Below, in pieces: positions 7,946-16,099 of a stretch of DNA of 64,000 nucleotides. Positions within the stretch are counted from its first letter, which is position 1; every line of letters starts with the position of its first letter. The notes below the pieces were generated by a model. It did no database searches and was not told where the DNA came from. It saw nothing but the letters and a program-made list of their open reading frames with translations. The position numbers were made by a program, and so were the translations under genes. The stretch comes from Comamonas koreensis (lineage in GTDB: Bacteria; Pseudomonadota; Gammaproteobacteria; Burkholderiales; Burkholderiaceae_C): NCBI RefSeq assembly GCF_021026195.1, contig NZ_JAJNCT010000010.1, positions 372,001 through 436,000 on the forward strand, read 5' to 3'.

Positions 7946-9280
7946 TTAGTTCAGCTCTTCCTTGCGGATGCGGGTGATCGGTGCCAGCACGGTGGGCAGG
8001 CCCTGGATTTCGGCCAGCGCCTTGTCCATATCGCCTTCGCGCGTTTCGTGCGTCAGGATGATCAGGTCGGTCTGGGTCGAACCCTCGCCACCGATTTCGT
8101 CCGCTTCGCGCTGCAGCACCGCGTCGATGCTGATACCGGCGCCAGCGAGCAGGCCGGTGACCTTGGCCAGCACGCCCGCCTCATCGGCCACGCGCATGCG
8201 CAGGTAGTAGCTGGTGGTGATGTCGGCCATCGGCAGCACCGGCAGTTCCTGGCCCGCTTCACGCAAGGTGCTGCTCTGGAAGGCCAGCGGCGGCACACGG
8301 TGGGCCACAGCGGCGCCTTCCAGGCGGGCGATGTCGACCAGGTCGGCAATCACGGCCGAGGCGGTCGGCTCGGAGCCTGCGCCCTTGCCGTAGTACAGGG
8401 TCGTGCCCACGGCATCGCCATGCACCACCACGGCATTCATCGCGCCTTCCACATTGGCGATCAGGCGCTTGGCGGGCACCAGCGAGGGGTGCACCCGCAG
8501 CTCAATGCCCTTGTCGGTGCGCTTGGTGATGCCCAGCAGCTTGATGCGGTAGCCCAGTTGCTCGGCGTAGCGGATATCGATGGACGACAGCTTGGTGATG
8601 CCCTCGACATAGGCCTTGTCGAACTGCACCGGCACGCCAAAGGCGATGGCGCTCATCAAGGTGGCCTTGTGGGCGGCGTCCACACCTTCAATGTCGAAGG
8701 TCGGGTCGGCTTCAGCATAGCCCAGGCGTTGTGCTTCTTTCAGCACCACGTCAAAGTCCAGACCCTTGTCACGCATCTCGGACAGGATGAAGTTGGTGGT
8801 GCCGTTGATGATGCCGGCAATCCACTGGATCTGGTTGGCGGTCAGGCCTTCGCGCAGCGCCTTGATGATCGGGATGCCACCGGCCACGGCCGCTTCGTAG
8901 GCCACCATCACGCCCTTGTCGGCAGCGGCCTTGAAGATCTCCGAGCCATGCACGGCGAGCAGGGCCTTATTGGCCGTCACCACATGCTTGCCGGCGGCAA
9001 TCGCCTCCAGCACCAGGGTCTTGGCCACGCCGTAGCCGCCGATCAGCTCGATCACCACATCGATGTCGGGATTGGCGATCACTTCGCGGGCATCCTTGAC
9101 CACGGCCACCTGGTCACCCACCACGGCGCGCGCACGGGTCTCGTCCAGATCGGCCACCATGGTCACTGCAATATCGCGGCCAGCGCGGCGGCGAATTTCG
9201 TCATGGTTACGTTGCAACACGTTGAAGACACCGCTACCGACGGTGCCGATGCCCAACAAGCCTACTTGGATCGGTTTCAT
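7946..9280 (-). CDS. hom: Homoserine dehydrogenase
   Basis: A 444-residue NAD(P)H enzyme reducing aspartate semialdehyde to homoserine. The N-terminus MKPIQVGLLGIGTVGSGVF is the Rossmann nucleotide-binding loop. The catalytic region has GTTNFILSEM and EAQRLGYAEADPTFDIEG, with an acidic/lysine active site usual for the family. The last 85 residues form an ACT domain (YYLRMRVADEAGVLAKVTG), which in this family confers threonine feedback inhibition. The start at 9280 is set by similarity; an upstream extension to 9520 reads into the aminotransferase region and is not expected to be translated. Confidence 0.96.
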   Translation of the reverse strand: MKPIQVGLLGIGTVGSGVFNVLQRNHDEIRRRAGRDIAVTMVADLDETRARAVVGDQVAVVKDAREVIANPDIDVVIELIGGYGVAKTLVLEAIAAGKHVVTANKALLAVHGSEIFKAAADKGVMVAYEAAVAGGIPIIKALREGLTANQIQWIAGIINGTTNFILSEMRDKGLDFDVVLKEAQRLGYAEADPTFDIEGVDAAHKATLMSAIAFGVPVQFDKAYVEGITKLSSIDIRYAEQLGYRIKLLGITKRTDKGIELRVHPSLVPAKRLIANVEGAMNAVVVHGDAVGTTLYYGKGAGSEPTASAVIADLVDIARLEGAAVAHRVPPLAFQSSTLREAGQELPVLPMADITTSYYLRMRVADEAGVLAKVTGLLAGAGISIDAVLQREADEIGGEGSTQTDLIILTHETREGDMDKALAEIQGLPTVLAPITRIRKEELN

Positions 9281-9359
9281 AAAGTCTCTTGAATACGTTG
9301 AATAACCAACAAGGCGCCCTGCTGGACGCCTGTCGTTGTCAGATAGGAAAAGCGGCGAC

Positions 9360-10655
9360 TCAGGCAGCGGATTTTTCTGCCTTGGTCTTGACCAGCTTGA
9401 TATCGGCCTTATGGGCTTGTGCAAGCTGCTCGGTTCCGTGGCGAAGGCGGTACTTGGCCAGGAAGGCGGCCAGGCGGTTGATCGCTTCGCGCAGGTCCGC
9501 CTCATGGGGCAGGAACACAATGCGAAAGTGGTCAGGCCGTGGCCAGTTGAAGCCGGTGCCCTGGACCAGCATCACGCGGGTCTCCTTGAGCACCTGCAGG
9601 AAGAATTCCTGGTCGTCCTCGATCGGGTAGATCGCAGGGTCGAGCTTGGGGAACATGTAGAGCGCGCCTTGTGGCTTGACGCAGCTGACACCGGGGATCG
9701 CGTTGATCAGCTCCCAGGCCAGGTCGCGCTGCTTGCGCAGGCGGCCGCCTTCTTGCACCAGCTCGTCAATGCTCTGGTGGCCGCCCAGCGCGGTCTGCAC
9801 CGCCCACTGGCCGGGCACATTGGCGCAGAGGCGCATGTTCGAGAGCATGTTCAGGCCCTCGATATAGTCGGCAGCACCGCTCTTGTCGCCGGAGATCACC
9901 ATCCAGCCGGCGCGGTAGCCGCAGCTGCGGTAGGCCTTGGAGAGCGAATTGAAGGTGATCGTCAGCACATCCTGCGACAGCGAGGCCATCGGTGTGTGCT
10001 TGGCATCTTCGTACAGCACCTTGTCATAGACCTCATCGGCAAAGATGACCAGGCCGTGCTCACGCGCGATCTGCACGATGTCGCGCAGCAGTGCGTCGGA
10101 ATACAGCGCGCCCGTGGGGTTGTTGGGGTTGATGACGACGATACCCTTGGTGCGGGGCGTGATCTTGGCGCGGATGTCGGCCAGGTTGGGCATCCAACCG
10201 TTTTCTTCGTCGCACATATAGTGCACCGGCGTGCCGCCCGACAGGCTGGTGGCAGCCGTCCACAGCGGGTAATCAGGGGCCGGCAGCAGCATTTCGTCGC
10301 CGGTGTCCAGCAGCGCATTGGTGGCCAGGCTGATCAGCTCGGAGGCGCCATTGCCCAGGTAGATATCGTCCAGACCCACGCCCTTGATGCCCAGGCGCTG
10401 GGTTTCGTGCATCACCGCCTTGCGCGCGGCAAAGATGCCCTTGCTGTCGGAGTAGCCTGCCGAGTTGGGCAGGTTGCGGATCATGTCCTGCTGCACCTCT
10501 TCAGGGGCATCGAAGCCGAACACCGCCAGGTTGCCGATGTTGAGCTTGGTGATCTTCTGTCCTTCGTCCTCCATCCGCTTCGCCGCGTCCATGATCGGCC
10601 CTCGAATGTCGTAACACACATTGGCCAGCTTGGCGGATTTTTGAATCGTCTTCAT
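9360..10655 (-). CDS. alaA: AlaA-type alanine (glutamate-pyruvate) aminotransferase
   Basis: A 431-residue class I/II PLP aminotransferase. Strong AlaA features are NVCYDIRGPIMDAAKRMEDE at the N-terminus, LNIGNLAVFGFDAPEEV, and the PLP-lysine motif FNSLSKAYRSCGYRAGW, with the lysine near residue 240. The enzyme is expected to transaminate pyruvate with glutamate to make alanine. The start MKTIQKSAKL at 10655 matches relatives. hom follows 79 bases downstream, and in betaproteobacteria this aminotransferase gene commonly sits upstream of hom and thrC, so co-transcription with hom is likely. Confidence 0.93.
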   Translation of the reverse strand: MKTIQKSAKLANVCYDIRGPIMDAAKRMEDEGQKITKLNIGNLAVFGFDAPEEVQQDMIRNLPNSAGYSDSKGIFAARKAVMHETQRLGIKGVGLDDIYLGNGASELISLATNALLDTGDEMLLPAPDYPLWTAATSLSGGTPVHYMCDEENGWMPNLADIRAKITPRTKGIVVINPNNPTGALYSDALLRDIVQIAREHGLVIFADEVYDKVLYEDAKHTPMASLSQDVLTITFNSLSKAYRSCGYRAGWMVISGDKSGAADYIEGLNMLSNMRLCANVPGQWAVQTALGGHQSIDELVQEGGRLRKQRDLAWELINAIPGVSCVKPQGALYMFPKLDPAIYPIEDDQEFFLQVLKETRVMLVQGTGFNWPRPDHFRIVFLPHEADLREAINRLAAFLAKYRLRHGTEQLAQAHKADIKLVKTKAEKSAA

Positions 10656-10851
10656 GACAGAAACCACTACCTCTGAAAACACGGGATTGCAGCCGGCTGG
10701 CGCCCACGCCAATACCTCGAACCCACAACCCAACTAGGTGAAAACTATAATTTGACCACAGATCCTTGCGTTGATCGCTCTGTAGTGGCTCCCTGTGCCC
10801 GTGGCACCGGGCCCCGCCCTGTCCTTGCCCCGTTTGCCGAAAGCCCGCGCC

Positions 10852-11232
10852 ATGAAGTTCCAGCCCGATAAATCCGACACCTTGACCGTCACCGGCTATG
10901 GCCCGGGCTGGCTGGCGGTGGACAAGCAGACCTACTCGCACAGCCTGGTGGTCAGCTCCAACGGCAGCCTGCAGCCCTGGGACTGCGCCCGCTTCGAGGA
11001 CCTGGGGCCAGCCCTTTTCGCCCAGCTGGCCGAGGCCGATGTCGAAACGATCATTTTCGGCAGTGGCAATCGGTTACGTTTTCCTTCGCCCGCCTGGCTG
11101 GCGCCACTGATTGCAAAACGTATCGGCTTCGAGACCATGGATACGCCCGCTGCGTGCCGTACCTACAACGTATTGGCGGGTGAAGGACGCAAGGTGTTAC
11201 TGGCTGCCCTGGTAGAGGCTCCTGCGCTATAA
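10852..11232 (+). CDS. Mth938-like domain protein (DUF498 family)
   Basis: A 126-residue protein beginning MKFQPDKSDTLTVTGYGPG, with the family segments IIFGSGNRLRFPSPAWLAPL and IGFETMDTPAACRTYNVLAGEGRKV. This single-domain family is widespread in proteobacteria; some relatives are linked to membrane or respiratory complex assembly, but no function can be read from the sequence here. It is transcribed divergently from alaA. The in-frame ATG at 10795 would add a non-conserved proline/alanine-rich stretch, so 10852 is preferred. Confidence 0.85.
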   Translation: MKFQPDKSDTLTVTGYGPGWLAVDKQTYSHSLVVSSNGSLQPWDCARFEDLGPALFAQLAEADVETIIFGSGNRLRFPSPAWLAPLIAKRIGFETMDTPAACRTYNVLAGEGRKVLLAALVEAPAL

Positions 11233-11386
11233 CCACAATCGATAGCCTGTGTTTATCAGTGGGGCTCGATAAATATTTCGATTCGGGTTAAAATACTCGC
11301 TTGCGGCCGCGGGCCTGAATAACAACTAGATGAATACTTTGATTCCTGCGGCCTTTTTGCGATTACTCCGGAGAAAATAGAGAGCT

Positions 11387-11875
11387 ATGGCTGTTGTTGT
11401 CAACAAACCCTTGCCAGAATTTGATGCACAAGCGACGGGAGGCCTGAAGGTCTCCAATTCGTCGCATCAGGGGCAAATTCTGGTGCTGTACTTCTACCCC
11501 AAGGATAACACCCCCGGTTGTACCACCGAAGCCATGCAATTCCGCGACAAGTACGCGGATTTCGTCAAGGCCGGTGCAGCCGTCTTCGGCGTGTCGCGCG
11601 ACAACATGAAGTCGCACGACGACTTCAAGGAAAAGCTTGAACTGCCCTTCGAGCTGATCGCTGATACCGAAGAAAAGCTGTGCCACATGTTCGGCGTCGT
11701 CAAGAACAAGATCATGTACGGCAAGAAGGTCAAGGGCATCGAGCGCTCGACCTTCCTGGTCGGCCCTGATGGCATCTTGGTGCAAGAATGGCGCGGCCTG
11801 AAGGTACTGGGCCACGTCGAAGAAGTGCTCAAGGCCGTCAAGTCGATGAAGGCTGCGCAAAAGAAGGCTGCCTAA
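11387..11875 (+). CDS. bcp: Bcp/PrxQ-type thioredoxin-dependent peroxiredoxin
   Basis: A 162-residue thiol peroxidase reducing hydrogen peroxide and organic hydroperoxides. The peroxidatic cysteine is Cys45 in YFYPKDNTPGCTTEAMQFRD. In E. coli Bcp a resolving cysteine lies five residues later; here that position is Met, and the only other cysteine is Cys99 in EKLCHMF. The protein should therefore act as a 1-Cys enzyme or use an unusual partner. The lysine/alanine-rich tail (MKAAQKKAA) is atypical but harmless. A GGAG site lies about 12 bases before the ATG. Confidence 0.9.
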   Translation: MAVVVNKPLPEFDAQATGGLKVSNSSHQGQILVLYFYPKDNTPGCTTEAMQFRDKYADFVKAGAAVFGVSRDNMKSHDDFKEKLELPFELIADTEEKLCHMFGVVKNKIMYGKKVKGIERSTFLVGPDGILVQEWRGLKVLGHVEEVLKAVKSMKAAQKKAA

Positions 11876-11900
11876 ACAGCTGCGCCAGGCGGCAACTGCG

Positions 11901-11945
11901 CGGCGGCGCGCCATCTGCGGATGCGCGCCGTTGCTGTTTCCGTCT
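11901..11945 (+). terminator. Possible terminator after bcp
   Basis: The 11-base arm CGGCGGCGCGC pairs with GCGCGCCGTTG across an 11-base loop, with two G-T pairs, and is followed by the T-rich run TGTTTCCGTCTTTC. The stem is strong but the T-tract is interrupted. Confidence 0.45.
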
Positions 11946-12057
11946 TTCTGGGCCGATACGGCGATCCATGACTGCGATTGCTGGTTTCGGGGCGCCCAGA
12001 ATGTGCATAATGGGCTCCATATGTATGTGAGTCCGGATTGTTCTGTCATTCCCCATG

Positions 12058-12092
12058 AAAAAGGCTGTCTTGCTTGCGAGATGGCCTTTTTT
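12058..12092 (+). terminator. Intrinsic terminator or sRNA 3' end upstream of phoH
   Basis: AAAAAGGC pairs with GCCTTTTT around an inner hairpin TCTTGC/GCGAGA, ending in six T residues. It lies 110 bases beyond the possible bcp terminator and 73 bases before phoH. It may be the end of bcp read-through transcripts or of a separate short RNA. Apart from these two hairpins, I see no gene in the 289-base gap between bcp and phoH. Confidence 0.6.
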
Positions 12093-12164
12093 GCATCAGG
12101 GATGGCAGGCGTCTGGAGTGAGTTCGCCCATTTGGCGAGTGTTTAGATAAAGGCCCCGAGCTCC

Positions 12165-13943
12165 ATGCCCTTGCCTCCCGCACCTACCCGCCGTGGCAGC
12201 CAGCTTTCCGCTGGTGACTTTTCCGCCAAGACCAACGCCAAATCCCGTGCATCCGCCGCCACTGCGCGCGATGAACAAGACGACGATGTTTTAGACCTGG
12301 ACACCGCGCCTGTCGCCGTGGCTGCAAGCCCTGCGCCGCGCCGTGCAACAGCCGCTGCTGCGCCCAAGGCCAGCAGCCGCAGCAAGAAAGTGGCGGCCGC
12401 CCCTACCCCGGTGCAAGCCCCTGCGCCTGTGGCCGCAAGCGCCAAGGCGCCAGCAGCCGCCAAGCCTGCGCAACCGGCCCGCAGCCCGGCCGTGGCCGAA
12501 GCCAGCCCCGTAGTGGCCAGCAAGCCTGCCAAGGCCGCCAAGCCGCGCAGCGATAAGGCCAAGCTCTTTGTGCTGGACACGAATGTACTGCTGCACGACC
12601 CCAGCAGCCTGTTCCGCTTTGAAGAGCACGACATCTACCTGCCGATGATCGTGCTCGAAGAGCTCGACGGCCACAAGAAGGGCATGACCGAAGTGGCCCG
12701 TAACGGCCGCCAGGCCAGCCGCACGCTCGATGCGCTGGTCGCCAGCCAGGAGGCCCATCTGGCCCAGGGCATTCGCCTGGATGCCACCGGCCAGAAGGGT
12801 GCCAGCGGCTGCCTGTTCTTCCAGACCGAGCCGCTGCACTACCAGCTGCCCGAGAGCCTGCCCCAGGGCAAGGCCGACAACCAGATTCTGGGCGTGGTCG
12901 AGGCCCTGCGACAGCGCCACCCGGACCGCCCCGTGGTGCTGGTCTCTAAGGACATCAACATGCGCGTCAAGGCGCGTGCGCTGGGTCTGGAGGCAGAGGA
13001 CTACCAAAACGACAAGACCCTGGAAGACGGCGACCTGCTCTACACCGGCATGCTGCAGCTGCCGCTGGATTTCTGGGCCAAGGTCGGCAAGAAAGTCGAG
13101 AGCTGGCAATCGGGCGCCTCGACCTGCTACCGCATCAGCGGCGCCATCACCCAGCAATTGCACATCAACCAGTTCGTCTACTACGAAGCCCCCGGCGAAA
13201 ACAGCCTGTTTGCCCGCGTGATCGAGATCCGCGACAAGACCGCCGTGCTGGAGACCTTGAAGGACTACGGCCACCAGAAGAACAATGTGTGGGGCGTGAC
13301 CACGCGCAACCGCGAGCAGAACTTCGCGATGAACCTGCTGATGGACCCGGACGTGGACTTTGTCACGCTGGCCGGTACGGCTGGCACCGGCAAGACCTTG
13401 ATGGCCTTGGCCGCCGGTCTGAACCAGGTGCTGGACGAGCGCCGCTACACCGAGATCATCATGACCCGCGCTACCGTCAGCGTGGGCGAGGACATCGGCT
13501 TTCTGCCTGGTACCGAAGAAGAGAAGATGGGCCCCTGGATGGGCGCGCTGGACGACAACCTGGAGTTCCTGGCCAAGGGCGACGGCGGCAACCCGGGCGA
13601 ATGGGGGCGCTCTGCCACCAATGACCTGATCCGCAGCCGCATCAAGATCAAGAGCATGAACTTCATGCGCGGCCGCACCTTCCTGAACAAGTACGTGATC
13701 ATTGACGAGGCGCAGAACCTGACGCCCAAGCAGATGAAGACCCTGATCACCCGCGCCGGCCCCGGCACCAAGATCATCTGCATGGGCAACCTGGCCCAGA
13801 TCGATACGCCTTACCTGACCGAAGGCTCCTCGGGCCTCACCTATGTGGTGGATCGCTTCAAGGGCTGGCCACACAGCGGCCACATCACCTTGGCACGCGG
13901 TGAGCGCTCGCGCCTGGCCGACTTTGCCAGTGATGTGCTGTAA
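12165..13943 (+). CDS. PIN-PhoH fusion protein (PhoH2-type ATPase/RNase)
   Basis: A 592-residue protein with three regions. Residues 1-125 are low-complexity Ala/Pro/Lys-rich and probably disordered. Residues about 132-280 form a PIN domain with the acidic-site motifs FVLDTNVLLHDP, LEELDGHKKG and LVSKDINMRVKA. Residues about 380-592 form the PhoH P-loop ATPase, with GTAGTGKT near residue 405 and the Walker B YVIIDEAQN near 510. PIN-PhoH proteins studied elsewhere are RNA-unwinding, RNA-cleaving enzymes; this role is carried over from the family. Closest neighbours are bcp and a thiamine-diphosphate enzyme, which say little. Confidence 0.9.
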   Translation: MPLPPAPTRRGSQLSAGDFSAKTNAKSRASAATARDEQDDDVLDLDTAPVAVAASPAPRRATAAAAPKASSRSKKVAAAPTPVQAPAPVAASAKAPAAAKPAQPARSPAVAEASPVVASKPAKAAKPRSDKAKLFVLDTNVLLHDPSSLFRFEEHDIYLPMIVLEELDGHKKGMTEVARNGRQASRTLDALVASQEAHLAQGIRLDATGQKGASGCLFFQTEPLHYQLPESLPQGKADNQILGVVEALRQRHPDRPVVLVSKDINMRVKARALGLEAEDYQNDKTLEDGDLLYTGMLQLPLDFWAKVGKKVESWQSGASTCYRISGAITQQLHINQFVYYEAPGENSLFARVIEIRDKTAVLETLKDYGHQKNNVWGVTTRNREQNFAMNLLMDPDVDFVTLAGTAGTGKTLMALAAGLNQVLDERRYTEIIMTRATVSVGEDIGFLPGTEEEKMGPWMGALDDNLEFLAKGDGGNPGEWGRSATNDLIRSRIKIKSMNFMRGRTFLNKYVIIDEAQNLTPKQMKTLITRAGPGTKIICMGNLAQIDTPYLTEGSSGLTYVVDRFKGWPHSGHITLARGERSRLADFASDVL

Positions 13944-13995
13944 ACAGCGTTAGGTTGCGACGGGGGCTGCACAGCCTCCGCCAAACGCCCAAGAC

Positions 13996-14029
13996 AAAGG
14001 CACCGAGTTTTTGCTCGGTGCCTTTTTTT
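13996..14029 (+). terminator. Terminator after phoH
   Basis: AAAGGCACCGAG pairs with CTCGGTGCCTTT across a short T-rich loop and ends in seven T residues. It lies 50 bases after the phoH stop and just before the convergent thiamine-diphosphate enzyme gene. Confidence 0.92.
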
Positions 14030-14046
14030 GCGCCTTCAGCCGGGAC

Positions 14047-15738
14047 TCAAACGCCGGTGCCTCGGATCTGGTCCAGGCTACGCGCCGGCGTAATCGCCTG
14101 CGGATCGAGCTTGCAGTGCAGGATCACCGGCAGCTGGTGCTGTTCCGCCCAGCTGCGCATGGCAGCCAGCGCAGGCGCAAAGTCTTCGGTCTTCTCGACC
14201 AGGGCCGCATTGCCGCCAAAGGCCTTGGCGTAGGCCACAAAGTCGGGGTTGCGCAGCTCGGTGGCGCTGACCCGGTTCGGATAGTCGCGCTCCTGGTGCA
14301 TGCGGATGGTGCCGTACATGCCGTTGTCGATCAGCAGCACGATGACGGGCAGCTGGTACTGCACGGCGGTTGCAAACTCCTGGCCATGCATCAGAAAGTC
14401 GCCATCGCCGGCGATGCAGACGACGCTGCGCTGCTTGTCCAGGCGCTTGGCACCCACAGCGGCGGGCAGGCCATAGCCCATGCTGCCGCTGGTGGGGGCC
14501 AGCTGGCTGCCATAGTGCGTGAACGGCCAGAAGCGGTGCACCCAGGTGGCAAAGTTGCCAGCGCCATTGCACCAGACCGTGTCGGCAGGCAACACCTCGC
14601 GCACATGGGCCATCAACTGGCCCATCTGCAGTGCGCCGGGCACCTGGATCGGGGCGGGGTTGCTCCAGGCCAGGTAGTCGGCATGGGCCTGCTGCACCAG
14701 CGCCTGGCGCTCGGCGCGCGGCGCAGCAGCAGGCTGGCGGGCCAGGGCCGCGCAGAAGGAGTCGGGCGCCGCCACAATCGCCTGGTCGGCCTGGTAGACC
14801 CGGCCCAGCTCATCCGGATCCGGGTGCACATGGATGAGCCGCTGGCCGCTGCTGGCCGGGATGCCCAGCAGGCTGTAGCCCTGCGATGGCACCTCGGACA
14901 TGCGCCCGCCCAGCAGCAGCACCAGATCGGCCTTCTTGACGCGTTCGATAAGCTTGGGATTGACGCCCAGACCCACATCGCCGGCATAGTTGCCATGGTG
15001 GGCGGGGAAGACCATCTGGCGGCGGAAGGAGCAGGCCACCGGCACCGCGTGGGCGGCCGCAAAGGCGGCGATATCCGCATGGGCCTGCGCACTCCAGCGC
15101 GAGCCGCCGGCAATGATGATGGGGTTTTGCGCAGCGGCCATTTGGGCCACGACGGTGGCCACATCGGCATCGGCGGCGTGCGCGGGCGCGGGCTGGTAGC
15201 GGCGGGCATCGGGCACGCTGACGGCATCGCGCAGCATGTCTTCAGGCAGCGCAATCACCACCGGGCCGGGGCGGCCGCTGGTGGCCACCGCAAAGGCGCG
15301 GGCAATGGTCTCGGGAATGCGCGCCGCATCATCGATCTCGGTGGCCCACTTGACCATGCTGCCAAACACGGCGCGGTAGTCCAGCTCCTGGAAGGCCTCG
15401 CGGCCACGTGCCGAGCGCTCGATCTGGCCGACGAAGAGGATCATCGGGGTCGAGTCCTGCATCGCGATGTGCAAGCCGGCCGAGGCATTGGTCGCACCAG
15501 GCCCCCGGGTCACCATGCAGATCCCGGGCTGGCCGGTCAGCTTGCCCTGGGCTTCGGCCATCATCGCGGCGCCACCCTCCTGGCGGCAGATCGTCGTTTC
15601 GATAGGCGCGTCATACAGTGCATCGAGCACGGCCAGAAAGCTCTCGCCCGGCACCGTGAAAATCTGCTGCACACCGTGGATCAGCAGCTGGTCCACCACC
15701 AGCTGGCCACCGGTGCGTGCTTGTTGCTTGTCTGCCAT
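14047..15738 (-). CDS. Thiamine diphosphate-dependent enzyme (acetolactate synthase-like)
   Basis: A 563-residue member of the acetolactate synthase/benzoylformate decarboxylase superfamily. The proton-relay glutamate is in CRQEGGAAMM, the phosphate/magnesium site is GDGDFLMHGQ followed by DNGMYGTIR. Three regions (Pyr, central, PP) are complete. There is no small regulatory subunit nearby, so it is probably not the biosynthetic IlvB; the substrate is unknown. A perfect AGGAGAC site five bases before the ATG at 15738 fixes the start. It lies 361 bases downstream of an ALDH7 gene on the same strand, perhaps in the same catabolic pathway. Confidence 0.88.
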   Translation of the reverse strand: MADKQQARTGGQLVVDQLLIHGVQQIFTVPGESFLAVLDALYDAPIETTICRQEGGAAMMAEAQGKLTGQPGICMVTRGPGATNASAGLHIAMQDSTPMILFVGQIERSARGREAFQELDYRAVFGSMVKWATEIDDAARIPETIARAFAVATSGRPGPVVIALPEDMLRDAVSVPDARRYQPAPAHAADADVATVVAQMAAAQNPIIIAGGSRWSAQAHADIAAFAAAHAVPVACSFRRQMVFPAHHGNYAGDVGLGVNPKLIERVKKADLVLLLGGRMSEVPSQGYSLLGIPASSGQRLIHVHPDPDELGRVYQADQAIVAAPDSFCAALARQPAAAPRAERQALVQQAHADYLAWSNPAPIQVPGALQMGQLMAHVREVLPADTVWCNGAGNFATWVHRFWPFTHYGSQLAPTSGSMGYGLPAAVGAKRLDKQRSVVCIAGDGDFLMHGQEFATAVQYQLPVIVLLIDNGMYGTIRMHQERDYPNRVSATELRNPDFVAYAKAFGGNAALVEKTEDFAPALAAMRSWAEQHQLPVILHCKLDPQAITPARSLDQIRGTGV

Positions 15739-15869
15739 GTCTTGTCTCCTTTGTCTTGTCATCGATGCGCCAGAAGCGGGGGATTGGACCGCATCTGGCC
15801 TGGCTACACATTGCGCCAGCGCAGCAAACGGCTGCGCAGCGCCACAAAAAACGGCAGCATCGGATGCAA

Positions 15870-15907
15870 CAAGGGCCGGCCTGCAACGGTGGCAGGCCAG
15901 CCCTTGG
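15870..15907 (-). terminator. Strong hairpin in the 361-base gap after the aldehyde dehydrogenase
   Basis: CAAGGGC-CG-GCCTGC pairs with GCAGGCC-A-GCCCTTG around an 8-base loop. On the minus strand it is followed by a small GCATCCGATGC palindrome and then TTTTTT, about 20 bases further on. It may terminate aldehyde dehydrogenase transcripts, but the spacing to the T run is not ideal. I see no gene in the rest of the gap (15739-16099). Confidence 0.45.
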
Positions 15908-16099
15908 CGGATGCTGGCGTAGTGGGAGACAGGAGCACCAAGCCCCTGTCTGGGTGGGAGGCCGCACAGGGCACAGGCATATCAGTGGCCTGCGCTGGCA
16001 GCACACACCCGGCGGCGCAGCGGCCGCCCCGGTTGGGATGCCTGCCAGCCCGGGCAGCGGGCTGCATGCCCACGGCGCCAGCCTGCGGCTGCCCGCTCA

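Noticed and set aside
9281..9359. Possible threonine leader before hom
   Set aside because: I looked for a short Thr-rich frame and competing hairpins as seen at asd; only a short weak hairpin is present.
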